Shown piece after piece: positions 36,787-45,733 of a stretch of 64,000 nucleotides of DNA. Both the position numbers and the translations under genes were made by a program. How positions within the stretch are numbered: the first letter of the stretch is position 1; every line of letters starts with the position of its first letter. The notes beneath the pieces are model-generated. The model had not been told where the DNA came from. It worked only from the letters and a program-made list of their open reading frames with translations, and searched no databases. The DNA is taken from contig JADJAD010000010.1 in NCBI GenBank assembly GCA_016704465.1, forward strand, positions 306,664 through 370,663. Reading direction: 5' to 3'. This DNA comes from Gemmatimonadota bacterium. Its GTDB lineage: Bacteria > Gemmatimonadota > Gemmatimonadetes > Gemmatimonadales > Gemmatimonadaceae.

Positions 36787-37454
36787 ACACCGGCACCCTC
36801 TCGGTCCCGTTCTGGTCGCCGCCGGAGATCGAGGCGTCACTCGACGCGACCATCGCCCACCTGAACGATCGCGGCGTGCTCGCCTATCCGACCGAGACGG
36901 TGTACGGGTTCGGGACCGCGGTCGACCAGGCGGCGGTCGAGTCGCTCGTACAGCTGAAGCAGCGTCCGCCGGCCAAGCCCTTCCTGCTCCTGATCGCCGG
37001 GAGCGAGATGCTGGCGCGGCTCGACCTGACCCTAACGAGCGTCGCCGCGCACCTCGCCGCCCGCCACTGGCCGGGCCCGTTGACGCTGGTCCTGAGCGGG
37101 GGCGAACGCCGAGTCCCGTCGAGGCTGCGCGGGCCCGAGGGTGGCGTGGCCGTGCGCTGGACGTCGCACGAGGGATTGCAGCGCCTGCTGCTCGCCTACG
37201 GCGATCCGATCACGTCCACGTCAGCCAATCGTCCCCGGCAGCCGCCGGCCATGACCGCTGGCGAGATCGTGAGCCAGTGGCAGTCCGAGATCGCCCGCGG
37301 TGTGGTCCGCGTACTCGACGGCGGCCGGCTCGTCGAGTCGGCGCCGTCCACCGTCGTGGATTGCACGGGCACGCGACCACGGGTGATTCGCCCCGGGGCC
37401 ATTCCGTCGTCCGTGCTGCGGGAGAGCGCTCCTGACCTTGTCGGAGAGTTCTGA
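36783..37454 (+). CDS. tsaC: Sua5/YciO/YrdC-family threonylcarbamoyl-AMP synthase
   Basis: The 223-residue enzyme makes threonylcarbamoyl-adenylate for tRNA t6A. It has LAYPTETVYGFG, LKQRPPAKPFLLLI, WPGPLTLVL and PITSTSANRP, all conserved in YrdC domains. There is no C-terminal Sua5 domain. ATGA overlap with ispD. Confidence 0.9.
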   Translation: MNTGTLSVPFWSPPEIEASLDATIAHLNDRGVLAYPTETVYGFGTAVDQAAVESLVQLKQRPPAKPFLLLIAGSEMLARLDLTLTSVAAHLAARHWPGPLTLVLSGGERRVPSRLRGPEGGVAVRWTSHEGLQRLLLAYGDPITSTSANRPRQPPAMTAGEIVSQWQSEIARGVVRVLDGGRLVESAPSTVVDCTGTRPRVIRPGAIPSSVLRESAPDLVGEF

Positions 37455-37541
37455 CCGGCCAGCGTTCGCGTTCGCGGGCGCGGGCGTCAGCGTGTGAACG
37501 GCTCCGCCGATCGGGTGAATGCGCCGCGCGCCGTCGACGAC

Positions 37542-37547
37542 TAGCTT
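37542..37547 (+). promoter_or_regulatory. possible -10 box before the phosphatase gene
   Basis: TAGCTT, identical to the -10 element at rplU, pepA and mdh, lies 63 bases before the GTG start of the phosphatase. No good TTGAC-like box stands 17-18 bases upstream, so this is weak. Confidence 0.25.
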
Positions 37548-37610
37548 TCGCGCGATCACATCGTCCTGTATCGTCGCACCACTGCAGCGCCCAGCGCGAC
37601 CGGGAGTCCC

Positions 37611-38069
37611 GTGAAGCTTTTGTTCGTTTGCACCGGTAACACCTGTCGGTCGCCGCTCGCCGAGGCCATCGCCCGTCGCGAGGCCATTGGTCGCGGGCGC
37701 GAGGACATCGACGTGGAAAGCGCCGGAACCAGTGCCTGGGACGGCGCACCCGCCTCGGATGGGTCGCTGCTCGTGGCGCTCGAGCGGCAGCTGGACATCG
37801 GGGGGCACGCGGCCCGGCAGCTGACGGCGGCGTTGGTGCTGGACGCCGACGTGATCCTGACCATGGGGCCGCACCATCTTGAACGGGCCCTGGCATTGGG
37901 CGGCGATGGGAAGGCCCACGTTCTCACCACGTTCGGCAACGACACGGGCGACCCAGCGGGCGTATCCGATCCGTTCGGCGGGGACCTCGAGGACTATCGC
38001 GCCACGTACGAGGAACTGCATCGGGAGATCCGCCGAGTGTTCGACGTGCTCCCTGCGCGCACCGCGTGA
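37611..38069 (+). CDS. low-molecular-weight protein-tyrosine phosphatase family protein
   Basis: The 152-residue protein starts at GTG 37611 with the phosphate loop CTGNTCRSP (C7-R13, the CX5RS signature). A DPFGG segment near residue 124 supplies the general-acid Asp. The family includes tyrosine phosphatases and some arsenate reductases; the lack of the extra arsenate-reductase cysteines favours phosphatase. Its stop overlaps the aroE start (GTGA). Confidence 0.88.
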   Translation: MKLLFVCTGNTCRSPLAEAIARREAIGRGREDIDVESAGTSAWDGAPASDGSLLVALERQLDIGGHAARQLTAALVLDADVILTMGPHHLERALALGGDGKAHVLTTFGNDTGDPAGVSDPFGGDLEDYRATYEELHREIRRVFDVLPARTA

Positions 38070-38953
38070 ACACCGGCCGCCTCCCGGGGCGTCTCGTGCT
38101 CGTCGGTCACCCGGTCTCGCATTCCTTGTCGCCGGCGCTGCAGAACGCCGCCCTGCGCGCCGCGGGGATCGCATTGACCTACGAGTTGCTCCGACGTCGC
38201 CCCCGATGCGCTCCCCCGACGCGCTGCGACGACTCCGGGTCGGCCGGGCGGCGGGGAACGTGACTCGTCCGCACAAGGAAGGTGCGCGCGCGGTGCCAGC
38301 GGCTGACCGACGTCGCCCGGCGTGTGGGGGCGGTCAACACGTTCTGGGTCGACGACGACGGGCAACTCGTGGGTGACAACACCGACGTTGCCGGTTTCGA
38401 CGCCATGGCCGCATCGCTCGGCGTCGTGGCCGCCGGCTGCGTGGTCGCCTGCGTCGGCAGCGGCGGGGCGGCGGCGGCCGTGTGCGCTGCGGTCGAGCGG
38501 TGGCCCGGCGCCGTCGTGCGGCTGCATGGGCGCTCGCCCGAGCGTTCGCGGGCCCTCGTGGCGCGCTTCGGCGAGCGCGTGCAACGGGCCGAGTCGCTCG
38601 CCGCGGCCATCGATGGCGCCCATGTCGTGGTCAATGCCACGCCCGTCGGGTTGCGCGATGCGGACGTGCCGGTCGACGTGCCGGTCGACGTGCCGGTCGA
38701 CGTGCCGGTCGACGTGCCGGTCGAGGTTCCGGTCGATGTGGCGTCGCTCCCACGTGACGCGCGCGTGATGGACCTGGTGTACCGTCCCGGCGAGACGCGT
38801 TGGGTCCGTGAGGCACGCGCGGCGGGTCACGCGGCAGCCGACGGCCGGGAGATGCTCCTGCACCAGGGAGCAGCGGCATTCGAGCGCTGGTTCGGTCGCT
38901 CGCCCGACCTCGAGGCCATGCGCGATGCATTGCACGAGGCGGCCAGCGGATAG
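38066..38953 (+). CDS. aroE: shikimate dehydrogenase (three frameshifts, internal tandem repeat)
   Basis: AroE reduces 3-dehydroshikimate to shikimate with NADPH. Fragments in successive frames give HPVSHSLSPALQNAAL (shikimate site), GNVTRPHKEGARA (catalytic Lys), VGAVNTFWVDDDGQLVGDNTD, the nucleotide motif VGSGGAAAAV, NATPVGL, and the C-terminal GREMLLHQGAAAFERW. Three apparent one-base insertions, near 38191, 38215 and 38298, break the frame; together they restore the first frame. Between NATPVGL and the MDLVY strand, five perfect 12-base repeats add (DVPV)n, which other AroE proteins lack. It is either an error-rich stretch or a real pseudogene. Confidence 0.82.
38663..38734 (+). repeat. 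12-bp tandem repeat inside aroE
   Basis: Five identical units GACGTGCCGGTC, at 38663 to 38722, are followed by a diverged sixth (GAGGTTCCGGTC). As the unit is a multiple of three, copy changes keep the frame and would only change the number of DVPV repeats. Confidence 0.92.
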
Positions 38954-38971
38954 GGCACCGGACTTTCACCC

Positions 38972-39817
38972 ATGGAGCGGCCCGCCATGACCGACCGCTG
39001 GCGCACGGTGGCGGGCGCAACGCTGCGCCACCTCGAGGCGTTGCTCCTCCCGCGCGCCTGCCTCGGCTGCGAGCGACCCATCGCAGGCGCCCGCGAGGCG
39101 ATGGTGTGCGAGACCTGCTGGACTCGACTGGCGTGGCTGCCGCACCCGCGCTGTCAGCGCTGCGGCCACCCCGGTGGACACGCGGGGAGTGGCGCGGAGT
39201 GTCGCTGGTGTCCGCTCCTCCCGCCGTACGTGCGGGCCGTCCGTTCGTGCTGCTGGGTCCCCGGGGGGACCGCCGAGCGCCTGCTCTACGCGTTCAAGTA
39301 CGAAGGCTGGCATCGGCTCGGCCACGACCTGGCAGGGCGCATGGCCCGACTCGACTGGCCGGAGGATGTGCGGCGAGAACGTGCCGCGTTCGTCCCCGTG
39401 CCGCTTTCCGCCGAACGACGGCGCACGCGCGGCTTCAATCAGAGTGCGGTACTGGCGCACGCACTCGCACAGGCGCTGGCCGAGGCGCACGGCCCGGCCG
39501 GCGCACCGGCTCGACCGGACAGCGTGCGCCTCCCCGTCTGGGAGGATGTCCTCGAACGCACCACAGCAACCGCGACACAAACGCGATTGACACCGGAACA
39601 GCGTTTGAGCAACGTTGCCGGGGCCTTTCGGGCCACGACCGGGGCGCCGTCCAAGTTGCGCGGTGCCCATGTCGTGCTGGTCGATGATGTCGTCACGACC
39701 GCCGCGACCCTGAACGAGTGCGCCGCTACCTTATGGGACGCCGGGGCGCGAATCATCAGCTACGTCACCTTCGGCCGTGCCCGCGCAGCGGGCGACGCGC
39801 CGCTTCCGCGAGGATGA
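38972..39817 (+). CDS. comF: ComF-family phosphoribosyltransferase-like protein
   Basis: The 281-residue protein has an N-terminal zinc-finger-like region (CLGCERP, CETCW, CQRCGHPG, CRWCPLL) and a C-terminal phosphoribosyltransferase fold with FVPVPLSAERRRTRGFNQS and the PRPP motif HVVLVDDVVTTAATL. ComF takes part in DNA uptake for transformation, though many genomes without competence also keep it. ATG 38987 is an alternative start. It ends seven bases before gap. Confidence 0.88.
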   Translation: MERPAMTDRWRTVAGATLRHLEALLLPRACLGCERPIAGAREAMVCETCWTRLAWLPHPRCQRCGHPGGHAGSGAECRWCPLLPPYVRAVRSCCWVPGGTAERLLYAFKYEGWHRLGHDLAGRMARLDWPEDVRRERAAFVPVPLSAERRRTRGFNQSAVLAHALAQALAEAHGPAGAPARPDSVRLPVWEDVLERTTATATQTRLTPEQRLSNVAGAFRATTGAPSKLRGAHVVLVDDVVTTAATLNECAATLWDAGARIISYVTFGRARAAGDAPLPRG

Positions 39818-39824
39818 GCGAGAC

Positions 39825-40832
39825 ATGGGCATTCGGGTAGGCATCAACGGGTTCGGCCGTATCGGCCGTCAGGTCATTCGTGCCGCGAAGGAGCAGGGCG
39901 CCGACATCGACTTTGTGGCGGTCAACGACCTGACCGACACGGCGACGCTTGCGCACCTGTTCACGTACGACTCCGTGCATCGCACGTACAAGGGCACCGT
40001 GACCCACACGAGCGACACGATCACGATCGACGGTGATCCGATCCGGGTCTTCGCCGAGAAGGATCCAGCGGCGCTGCCGTGGAAGGACCTCGGGGTGGAC
40101 ATCGTGCTGGAGTCGACGGGACGCTTCACGAACGCGCCCGACGCCGGGAAGCACATCGCCGGGGGCGCGAAGAAGGTCATCATCTCTGCCCCGGCCAAGG
40201 GCGAAGACATCACGATCGTGATGGGGGTGAACCATGAGAAGTACGACGCCGCGGCGCACCACATCATGTCCAACGCGTCGTGCACGACCAACTGCCTCGT
40301 GCCGCTGGTCAAGGTCATCCGGGACACCTTCGGCTTCAAGCACGGGTCGATGGTGACGATCCATTCGTACACCAACGACCAGTCGATCCTCGACCTGCCG
40401 CACAAGGACCTGCGCCGGGCGCGCGCGGCTGCACTCTCGATCATCCCGACCACGACCGGTGCGGCGAAGGCTACCGCGCTGGTCATCCCCGAGGTGAAGG
40501 GCAAGATCGACGGCATCGCGATTCGCGTCCCGACGCCCGATGTGTCGCTCACCGAGCTCACGGTCGAGGTGGAGCGCGCCACGACGATCGCCGAGGTCAA
40601 CGCCGCGTTCCTGGCCGCCTCCGAGGGCGCCCTCAAGGGGATCCTGCAGTACACCGACATCGAACTGGTCTCGTCCGACTACATCGGCAACCCCCACTCG
40701 TCGATCCTCGATTCCAAGAATACGAACGTGATCGATGGCACGATGGTGAAGGTGTCCGGGTGGTACGACAACGAGTGGGGCTACGCCTCCCGCTGTGTGG
40801 ACCTGATCACGTACGTCGGGGGCAAGCTGTAG
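39825..40832 (+). CDS. gap: glyceraldehyde-3-phosphate dehydrogenase
   Basis: The 335-residue NAD-dependent enzyme of glycolysis has the dinucleotide motif GINGFGRIGR at its start, the active-site Cys in SNASCTTNCL, its partner His in the SIIPTTTGAAKA region, and the C-terminal WYDNEWGYASRCVDL. Asp in VAVNDLTD suggests NAD preference. It heads a gap-pgk-tpiA run. Confidence 0.97.
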   Translation: MGIRVGINGFGRIGRQVIRAAKEQGADIDFVAVNDLTDTATLAHLFTYDSVHRTYKGTVTHTSDTITIDGDPIRVFAEKDPAALPWKDLGVDIVLESTGRFTNAPDAGKHIAGGAKKVIISAPAKGEDITIVMGVNHEKYDAAAHHIMSNASCTTNCLVPLVKVIRDTFGFKHGSMVTIHSYTNDQSILDLPHKDLRRARAAALSIIPTTTGAAKATALVIPEVKGKIDGIAIRVPTPDVSLTELTVEVERATTIAEVNAAFLAASEGALKGILQYTDIELVSSDYIGNPHSSILDSKNTNVIDGTMVKVSGWYDNEWGYASRCVDLITYVGGKL

Positions 40833-40850
40833 GCGTCGCGTCGCGCCTCG

Positions 40851-40895
40851 TGGGGCGGCGGGCCGGCGCGCAGCGCGCGTCGGCCCGCCGCCCCC
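40851..40895 (+). terminator. large hairpin between gap and pgk
   Basis: GGGGCGGCGGGCC at about 40852 pairs with GGCCCGCCGCCCC at about 40882, with an inner GCGCGC stem. It has no T tract, so it may be an mRNA-stabilising or partial-termination hairpin that tunes gap over pgk. Confidence 0.5.
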
Positions 40896-40947
40896 GTCCA
40901 GTCGCCTGGCCAGCCGGCCTCGCCTCCCCTCGCCTTCCCCACGCCTC

Positions 40948-42144
40948 ATGCTGAAGAAATCCGTTCGCGACCTCACTGACTCCGACCTGCGCGGCAAGCG
41001 GGCGTTGGTGCGCGTGGACTTCAACGTTCCGCTCGACGACGCCCGACAGGTCACCGACGATACGCGCATCGTGGCGGCGCTCCCCACCCTGGAATACCTG
41101 GCGGGGCACGGCGCACGCATCGTCCTGCTCTCACACCTGGGTCGGCCCAAGGGCGGGCCCGACCCCAGGTACAGCCTTGCCCCCGTCGCCGCGCGACTCG
41201 CCGAGCGGACGCAACGCCCGGTGCGCTTTCACGCGACCTCGGCCGACGCCTCGGCGCTGGCCGCGACCCGCTCGTTAGGCGATGGCGAGATCCTGCTGCT
41301 CGAGAACACGCGCTTTCACGCGGGTGACGAGACCAACGACGACGCGCTGAGCAAGGCGTTCGCGGCGTTGGGCGACCTCTACGTCAACGATGCCTTCGGG
41401 TCGGCCCATCGCGCCCACGCCTCCACGGCCGGGGTGGCCGCCTTCCTCAAGCCCGCTGTGGCCGGCCTGCTCATGGAGCGGGAACTTGACTACCTGGGCC
41501 GGGCGATCGCCGAACCGAAGCGCCCCTTCATCGCCATTCTCGGCGGCGCCAAGGTCTCCGGCAAGATCGACGTCATCGAGGCGCTGCTGCCCAAGGTCGA
41601 TGGACTGCTGGTCGGAGGGGCCATGGCGTGCACCTTCTTCAAGGCCATGTCGCTCGAGACCGGAACGTCGCTCGTCGAACCCGATCGTGTCGAACTCGCC
41701 ACCGTGCTGCTCGAGCGCGCCGGCTACCGCCTCACCCTGCCGCACGATGCCACAGTCTCGCCATCGATGGACAACCCGGGCGCGGCGCATGCCGTCAAGC
41801 GCGACGCCATTCCGCCCGACGAGGCGATGTTCGACATCGGCCCCGAGACGCTCAAGTCGTACGAGCGCGCCATTCTCTCGGCCAAGACCATCCTCTGGAA
41901 CGGGCCGATGGGCGTCTTCGAGAAACCACCGTTCGATGCGGGGACGCTGGGAATCGCACACGCCATGGCCACCGCGACGCGTGCTGGCGCCACCACGATT
42001 GTCGGAGGCGGTGACTCTGCCGCCGCCGTGGCCGCCGCCGGCCTCGACCAGTCCATGAGCCACGTCTCCACCGGTGGTGGAGCGTCGCTGGAATTCCTCG
42101 AGGGCAAGTCGCTCCCCGGGGTTGCCGCGCTCGACAACAAGTGA
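40948..42144 (+). CDS. pgk: phosphoglycerate kinase
   Basis: The 398-residue enzyme transfers phosphate from 1,3-bisphosphoglycerate to ADP. It has RVDFNVPLDD, LLSHLGRPKG, ENTRFHAGDE, NDAFGSAHRAHAS, the GGAKVSGKI nucleotide segment, LWNGPMGVFE and the hinge GGGDSAAAV. Length is normal. tpiA follows five bases later. Confidence 0.97.
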   Translation: MLKKSVRDLTDSDLRGKRALVRVDFNVPLDDARQVTDDTRIVAALPTLEYLAGHGARIVLLSHLGRPKGGPDPRYSLAPVAARLAERTQRPVRFHATSADASALAATRSLGDGEILLLENTRFHAGDETNDDALSKAFAALGDLYVNDAFGSAHRAHASTAGVAAFLKPAVAGLLMERELDYLGRAIAEPKRPFIAILGGAKVSGKIDVIEALLPKVDGLLVGGAMACTFFKAMSLETGTSLVEPDRVELATVLLERAGYRLTLPHDATVSPSMDNPGAAHAVKRDAIPPDEAMFDIGPETLKSYERAILSAKTILWNGPMGVFEKPPFDAGTLGIAHAMATATRAGATTIVGGGDSAAAVAAAGLDQSMSHVSTGGGASLEFLEGKSLPGVAALDNK

Positions 42145-42149
42145 GGCCC

Positions 42150-42899
42150 ATGCAACGCCCCGTCTTTGCCGCCAACTGGAAAATGCATAACGGTCCGAGC
42201 GACGCTCGGGCCTTCCTGCGCTCGTTCCTCACCCACAATGCGCGTCGCACCGACCGGCAGGTGATCTTCTTTCCGCCTGCGATCAGCGTGACCACCGTGC
42301 GCGAGATGATCCGGGAGCGCACCGACATCCTGCTCGGCGTCCAGAACATCCACTGGGAAGACAAGGGCGCCTTCACCGGCGAACTCTCGGCGGGCATGGC
42401 CCGAGATGCCGGGGCGACCGTCGCCCTCGTCGGACATTCGGAGCGGCGTCACGTCTTCGGTGAGCGCGATGAGGAGACGGGGAAGAAGGTCAAGGCGGCG
42501 GTACGGGCCGGTCTTTCCCCGATGCTGTGCGTGGGGGAGACTCTTGCCGAGCGCGAGCAGGGACGGACCGAGGAGGTCGTGCTCCGACAGCTGCGCGCTG
42601 GCACGGCCGAGATCGAGCCGAGCCAGATGGTCGGGATGCTGGTGGCGTACGAGCCGGTCTGGGCCATCGGCACGGGCAAGACGGCGACCCCCGGCGACGC
42701 CAGCGTGATCCACGCCGTGATCCGCGCCGAACTCGCGGGCATGGTGGGCGAGCGCGCCAAGGGGATCCCCATCTGCTACGGTGGCAGCGTCAATCGTGGC
42801 ACCGCGGCCAGTCTGTTGGAGGCCGGCGACGTCGACGGGCTGCTGGTGGGGGGAGCGTCACTCGACTCCGAAGGCTGGTCATCGATCGTCCGCACTTGA
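42150..42899 (+). CDS. tpiA: triosephosphate isomerase
   Basis: The 249-residue TIM barrel starts with FAANWKMH (K and N of the active site), has the catalytic His in GHSERR and the catalytic Glu in YEPVWAIGTG, and ends GGASL. An overlapping GTG at 42141 is a possible longer start, but ATG 42150 fits the family better. Confidence 0.96.
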   Translation: MQRPVFAANWKMHNGPSDARAFLRSFLTHNARRTDRQVIFFPPAISVTTVREMIRERTDILLGVQNIHWEDKGAFTGELSAGMARDAGATVALVGHSERRHVFGERDEETGKKVKAAVRAGLSPMLCVGETLAEREQGRTEEVVLRQLRAGTAEIEPSQMVGMLVAYEPVWAIGTGKTATPGDASVIHAVIRAELAGMVGERAKGIPICYGGSVNRGTAASLLEAGDVDGLLVGGASLDSEGWSSIVRT

Positions 42900-42966
42900 T
42901 TCGAGCGCGTAAGTCCTGCGATATTGCACGCTTAGCATCGTCCAGACCATCCCCAGTGTCCTGCGC

Positions 42967-43344
42967 ATGTATACCTTCCTGCTCATCATCCTCGTCCTCG
43001 TCAGCATCGCGGTGGTCACCGCCGTTCTTCTCCAGTCGGGGAAGGGAGGCGGACTCGCGGCTTCCTTCGGCGGCGCATCGTCGTCGTCGGACTCGCTTAT
43101 CGGCACTCGTCAGGCAGGGAACCTGTTGACGCGCGTCAGCTGGTGGGGCGGCGGGATTTTCCTCCTGCTCGCCTTTGTGCTGCAGCTGATGTCGGTCCGC
43201 ACCCGCACGCCGACGTCGATCCTCGACGCGCCGCTGACGACGTCGCCGACGACCGCTCCGGCGACGAAGGGCGCGGCCGCACCCGCTGCACCGGTCGTCC
43301 CGCTCGAGAAGGCCCCGACGACGCCCCTGCCACCGACTAAGTAG
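42967..43344 (+). CDS. secG: preprotein translocase subunit SecG
   Basis: The 125-residue protein has two membrane helices (about 2-21 and 55-75) joined by the SecG loop LLQSGKGGGLAASFGGASSSS. A Pro/Ala/Thr-rich tail follows. SecG aids SecYE protein export. It lies between tpiA and carA, as in many bacteria. Confidence 0.93.
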   Translation: MYTFLLIILVLVSIAVVTAVLLQSGKGGGLAASFGGASSSSDSLIGTRQAGNLLTRVSWWGGGIFLLLAFVLQLMSVRTRTPTSILDAPLTTSPTTAPATKGAAAPAAPVVPLEKAPTTPLPPTK

Positions 43345-43363
43345 CCGTAGGCGAAACCACGTC

Positions 43364-44497
43364 GTGACTCCTCCCTCCAGCATTCCGGGGTTCCTCCTCC
43401 TCGAGGACGGAACCCTTTTTCGTGGGCGGCTCGCCGCGAGCTTCGCGGATACCGTGGCCGAAGTCGTGTTCACGACGAACATGACGGGGTATCAGGAGAC
43501 GTTCTCCGATCCCTCCTACCGCGGTCAGATCGTGGTCATGACGGCCCCGATGATCGGCAACTACGGGATCAATCTCGAAGACCCGGAATCGGCGCGGCCC
43601 CAGGTCGCCGGGGTCGTCGTGCGTGAGCTGTCGCGCACGTATTCCAGTTGGCGTGCGAGCGGCGACCTTCTCACATGGCTCAGCGCGGCCGACGTGCCGA
43701 TTCTCGAGGGCGTCGACACCAGGCAACTCACGAAGCACCTGCGCTCGGCCGGTGTCATGCGCGGAGTGATCGGAGCCGGCGTCGATGCGTCGGATGCGGC
43801 CAGGCAGGCGCTCGAGGCCTGTCCCTCCATGGAAGGGCTCGACCTCGCGTCGGGCGTCACCACGGCCGAGCGCTACCAGTGGGGGGCCGACGACGCCGAG
43901 TATCACATCGTCGCGTACGATTTCGGGATCAAGCGCAACATCCTGCGACTCTTCGAGGCGCACGATTGCCGCGTGACTGTGGTGCCGTCCACGACGGCGC
44001 CCGAGGAGGTCCTCGCGCTTCGTCCAAACGGGGTCTTCTTCTCCAACGGTCCCGGTGACCCGGCCGCAGTCGCCTACGCACCTCACGCGATCCGCACCCT
44101 CGGCGAGGCCCGTGTCCCGATATTCGGCATTTGCCTGGGACATCAGCTGATCGGGCTGACGTACGGTGGATCGACGACGAAGCTCCCGTTCGGCCACCGA
44201 GGTGGGAACCACCCGGTCAAGGAACTTTCGACCGGGCACGTGCTGATCACGTCGCAAAATCACGGCTTCGCCGTACTCGGCAGTGAGCAGGAAATTCCCG
44301 GGGCGCCGGCCCTGGAGGTGACGCACGTGAATCTCAACGACGGGACGGTCGAGGGGCTTCGGCACCGAGAGCTGCCGATCTTCGCCGTGCAGTACCATCC
44401 GGAGGCCGCTCCCGGGCCGCACGATGCGCGTCCGCTATTCAAACAGTTTCTCAATGCGGTGCGCGACAACGTGAGTCGAAGTGACCCAAACGCTTGA
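43364..44497 (+). CDS. carA: carbamoyl-phosphate synthase small subunit
   Basis: CarA supplies ammonia from glutamine for pyrimidine and arginine synthesis. The 377-residue protein has the N-terminal fold TGYQETFSDPSYRGQIV and the class I amidotransferase with catalytic Cys in FGICLGHQL and His/Glu in YHPEAAPGPHD. It starts at GTG 43364. carB is not next to it; an HU-type gene follows. Confidence 0.95.
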   Translation: MTPPSSIPGFLLLEDGTLFRGRLAASFADTVAEVVFTTNMTGYQETFSDPSYRGQIVVMTAPMIGNYGINLEDPESARPQVAGVVVRELSRTYSSWRASGDLLTWLSAADVPILEGVDTRQLTKHLRSAGVMRGVIGAGVDASDAARQALEACPSMEGLDLASGVTTAERYQWGADDAEYHIVAYDFGIKRNILRLFEAHDCRVTVVPSTTAPEEVLALRPNGVFFSNGPGDPAAVAYAPHAIRTLGEARVPIFGICLGHQLIGLTYGGSTTKLPFGHRGGNHPVKELSTGHVLITSQNHGFAVLGSEQEIPGAPALEVTHVNLNDGTVEGLRHRELPIFAVQYHPEAAPGPHDARPLFKQFLNAVRDNVSRSDPNA

Positions 44498-44523
44498 CAC
44501 ACAATAGCTAAGCGGTCTATGTT
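44494..44523 (+). promoter_or_regulatory. promoter of the HU-type gene
   Basis: TTGACA at 44494-44499 and TATGTT at 44518-44523 are 18 bases apart. The -35 box overlaps the carA stop and the pair lies 49 bases before the next ATG. Confidence 0.55.
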
Positions 44524-44571
44524 CGACCGAACTTTCGAGCCTGCGGCCCCCGTCCTGTTCGAGATTATGCA

Positions 44572-44937
44572 ATGACCAAAGCCGACCTCGTCGAGCGCGT
44601 TACGCAGCAGATTTCCCGCACGGCCGGGCCGATGATTTCGAAGAAGGACTGTGCCCGGGTGGTGGACGCATTCCTCGACGCGATCAAAGAGGCCCTGCAC
44701 GCCCAGCAGAACATCGAGGTACGAGGCTTCGGTACGTTCAAGATTCGGCATCGCAAAACCCGCATGGCTCGCAATCCACGGACGGGATCGCCAGTCGAGG
44801 TCTCAGCGCGCCCCGTCCCCGTCTTCAAGCCATCGAAGGAACTGCGCGCGATGGTCGCCGACCTCCTGCCGCTCGACGGCGCCGAGCCGGGGTCCTGGGA
44901 CGACGATCACGAAGAGCAGGAGATGCGACAGGCGTAA
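44572..44937 (+). CDS. HU/IHF-family DNA-binding protein
   Basis: The 121-residue protein has the HU fold: MTKADLVERVTQQ, VVDAFLDAIKEALHAQQNIEVRGFGTF and the DNA-contacting arm RKTRMARNPRTGSPVEV. A C-terminal acidic tail (DDDHEEQE) is longer than in E. coli HU or IHF. It bends and compacts DNA. It is preceded by its own promoter and followed by a strong terminator, so it is a single-gene unit. Confidence 0.93.
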   Translation: MTKADLVERVTQQISRTAGPMISKKDCARVVDAFLDAIKEALHAQQNIEVRGFGTFKIRHRKTRMARNPRTGSPVEVSARPVPVFKPSKELRAMVADLLPLDGAEPGSWDDDHEEQEMRQA

Positions 44938-44965
44938 ACCGCCCGCTCGCAGGCACGTTCGAGTA

Positions 44966-45004
44966 GGGCCCCGTTCGGACCCTGGAACGGGGCCCGATGC
45001 TTTT
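44966..45004 (+). terminator. terminator after the HU-type gene
   Basis: An 11-bp perfect stem (44966-44976 with 44985-44995, 8-base loop) is followed by GATGC and TTTT. This is the most typical intrinsic terminator of the window. Confidence 0.85.
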
Positions 45005-45050
45005 CCGGGCGCAGTTGCGTCCCGGAGACCGCCCAGTAGAGTTCTTTCAT

Positions 45051-45296
45051 ATGGCTACTGTTCGCGTCCTGCTGTTCGCGTCTTACGCGGAGGCGCTGGG
45101 AACATCGTCGCTGGAGATCGAGGTGGGCGCGGAGCCGCGCGTGCGCGACGTGCTGGCCTCCGTGCGCGCGCGCGCGGGGGCTACGCAGCTTCCGCCCTCG
45201 CCGCTCGTGGCAATCAACGAGCGATATGCGCGGCTCGACGATCCCGTGGGCGAACGGGACGAGGTGGCCATCATCCCGCCCGTGGCTGGCGGCTGA
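45051..45296 (+). CDS. moaD: molybdopterin synthase sulfur carrier subunit
   Basis: The 81-residue ubiquitin-like protein ends in the required GG (PPVAGG), which receives sulfur as a thiocarboxylate. It begins TVRVLLFASYAEALG. The stop overlaps moaE (TGATG), its partner in making molybdopterin. No moaC is present in this cluster. Confidence 0.92.
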   Translation: MATVRVLLFASYAEALGTSSLEIEVGAEPRVRDVLASVRARAGATQLPPSPLVAINERYARLDDPVGERDEVAIIPPVAGG

Positions 45297-45733
45297 TGCG
45301 CGTCGCCCTGGTCCAGGCCCCCATCGACGTCTCGGCGATGCTCGCCGAAGTGAGCACGGCGTCCAGCGGTGCAACCACGCTGTTTCTCGGGACAGTCCGC
45401 GACGTGAACGATGCACGCGCGGTCGACGGAATCGAGTATTCGGCCTACGAGGCGATGGCCCGGCGAGAGCTCGAGACGATCGCCCGCGAAGCCGAGGCGC
45501 AATTCGGGACGCCGCATATCGTCGTCGAGCACCGCATCGGATTCCTGGCGCTCACCGACATCAGCATCGCCATCGCGGTGTCGCACGCGCGGCGCTCGCC
45601 GGCCATGGATGCGGCCCGATACGTGATCGAGGAAGTCAAGAAGCGCGTCCCGATCTGGAAGCGGGAACACTACGCCGATGGCGCGCGCGAATGGGTCGAT
45701 CCGACCCGTGGCCACGCGGAGGTACGCCGATGA
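45296..45733 (+). CDS. moaE: molybdopterin synthase catalytic subunit
   Basis: The 145-residue large subunit has LFLGTVRDVND, GIEYSAYEAMARRELETI, HRIGFL and the catalytic Lys segment IEEVKKRVPIWKREHY. It adds two sulfurs to cyclic pyranopterin monophosphate using MoaD. It overlaps moaA by four bases. Confidence 0.95.
   Translation: MRVALVQAPIDVSAMLAEVSTASSGATTLFLGTVRDVNDARAVDGIEYSAYEAMARRELETIAREAEAQFGTPHIVVEHRIGFLALTDISIAIAVSHARRSPAMDAARYVIEEVKKRVPIWKREHYADGAREWVDPTRGHAEVRR

Noticed and set aside
38663..38734. Insertion sequence remnant inside aroE
   Set aside because: It is a simple 12-bp tandem repeat in frame, without inverted repeats or transposase.
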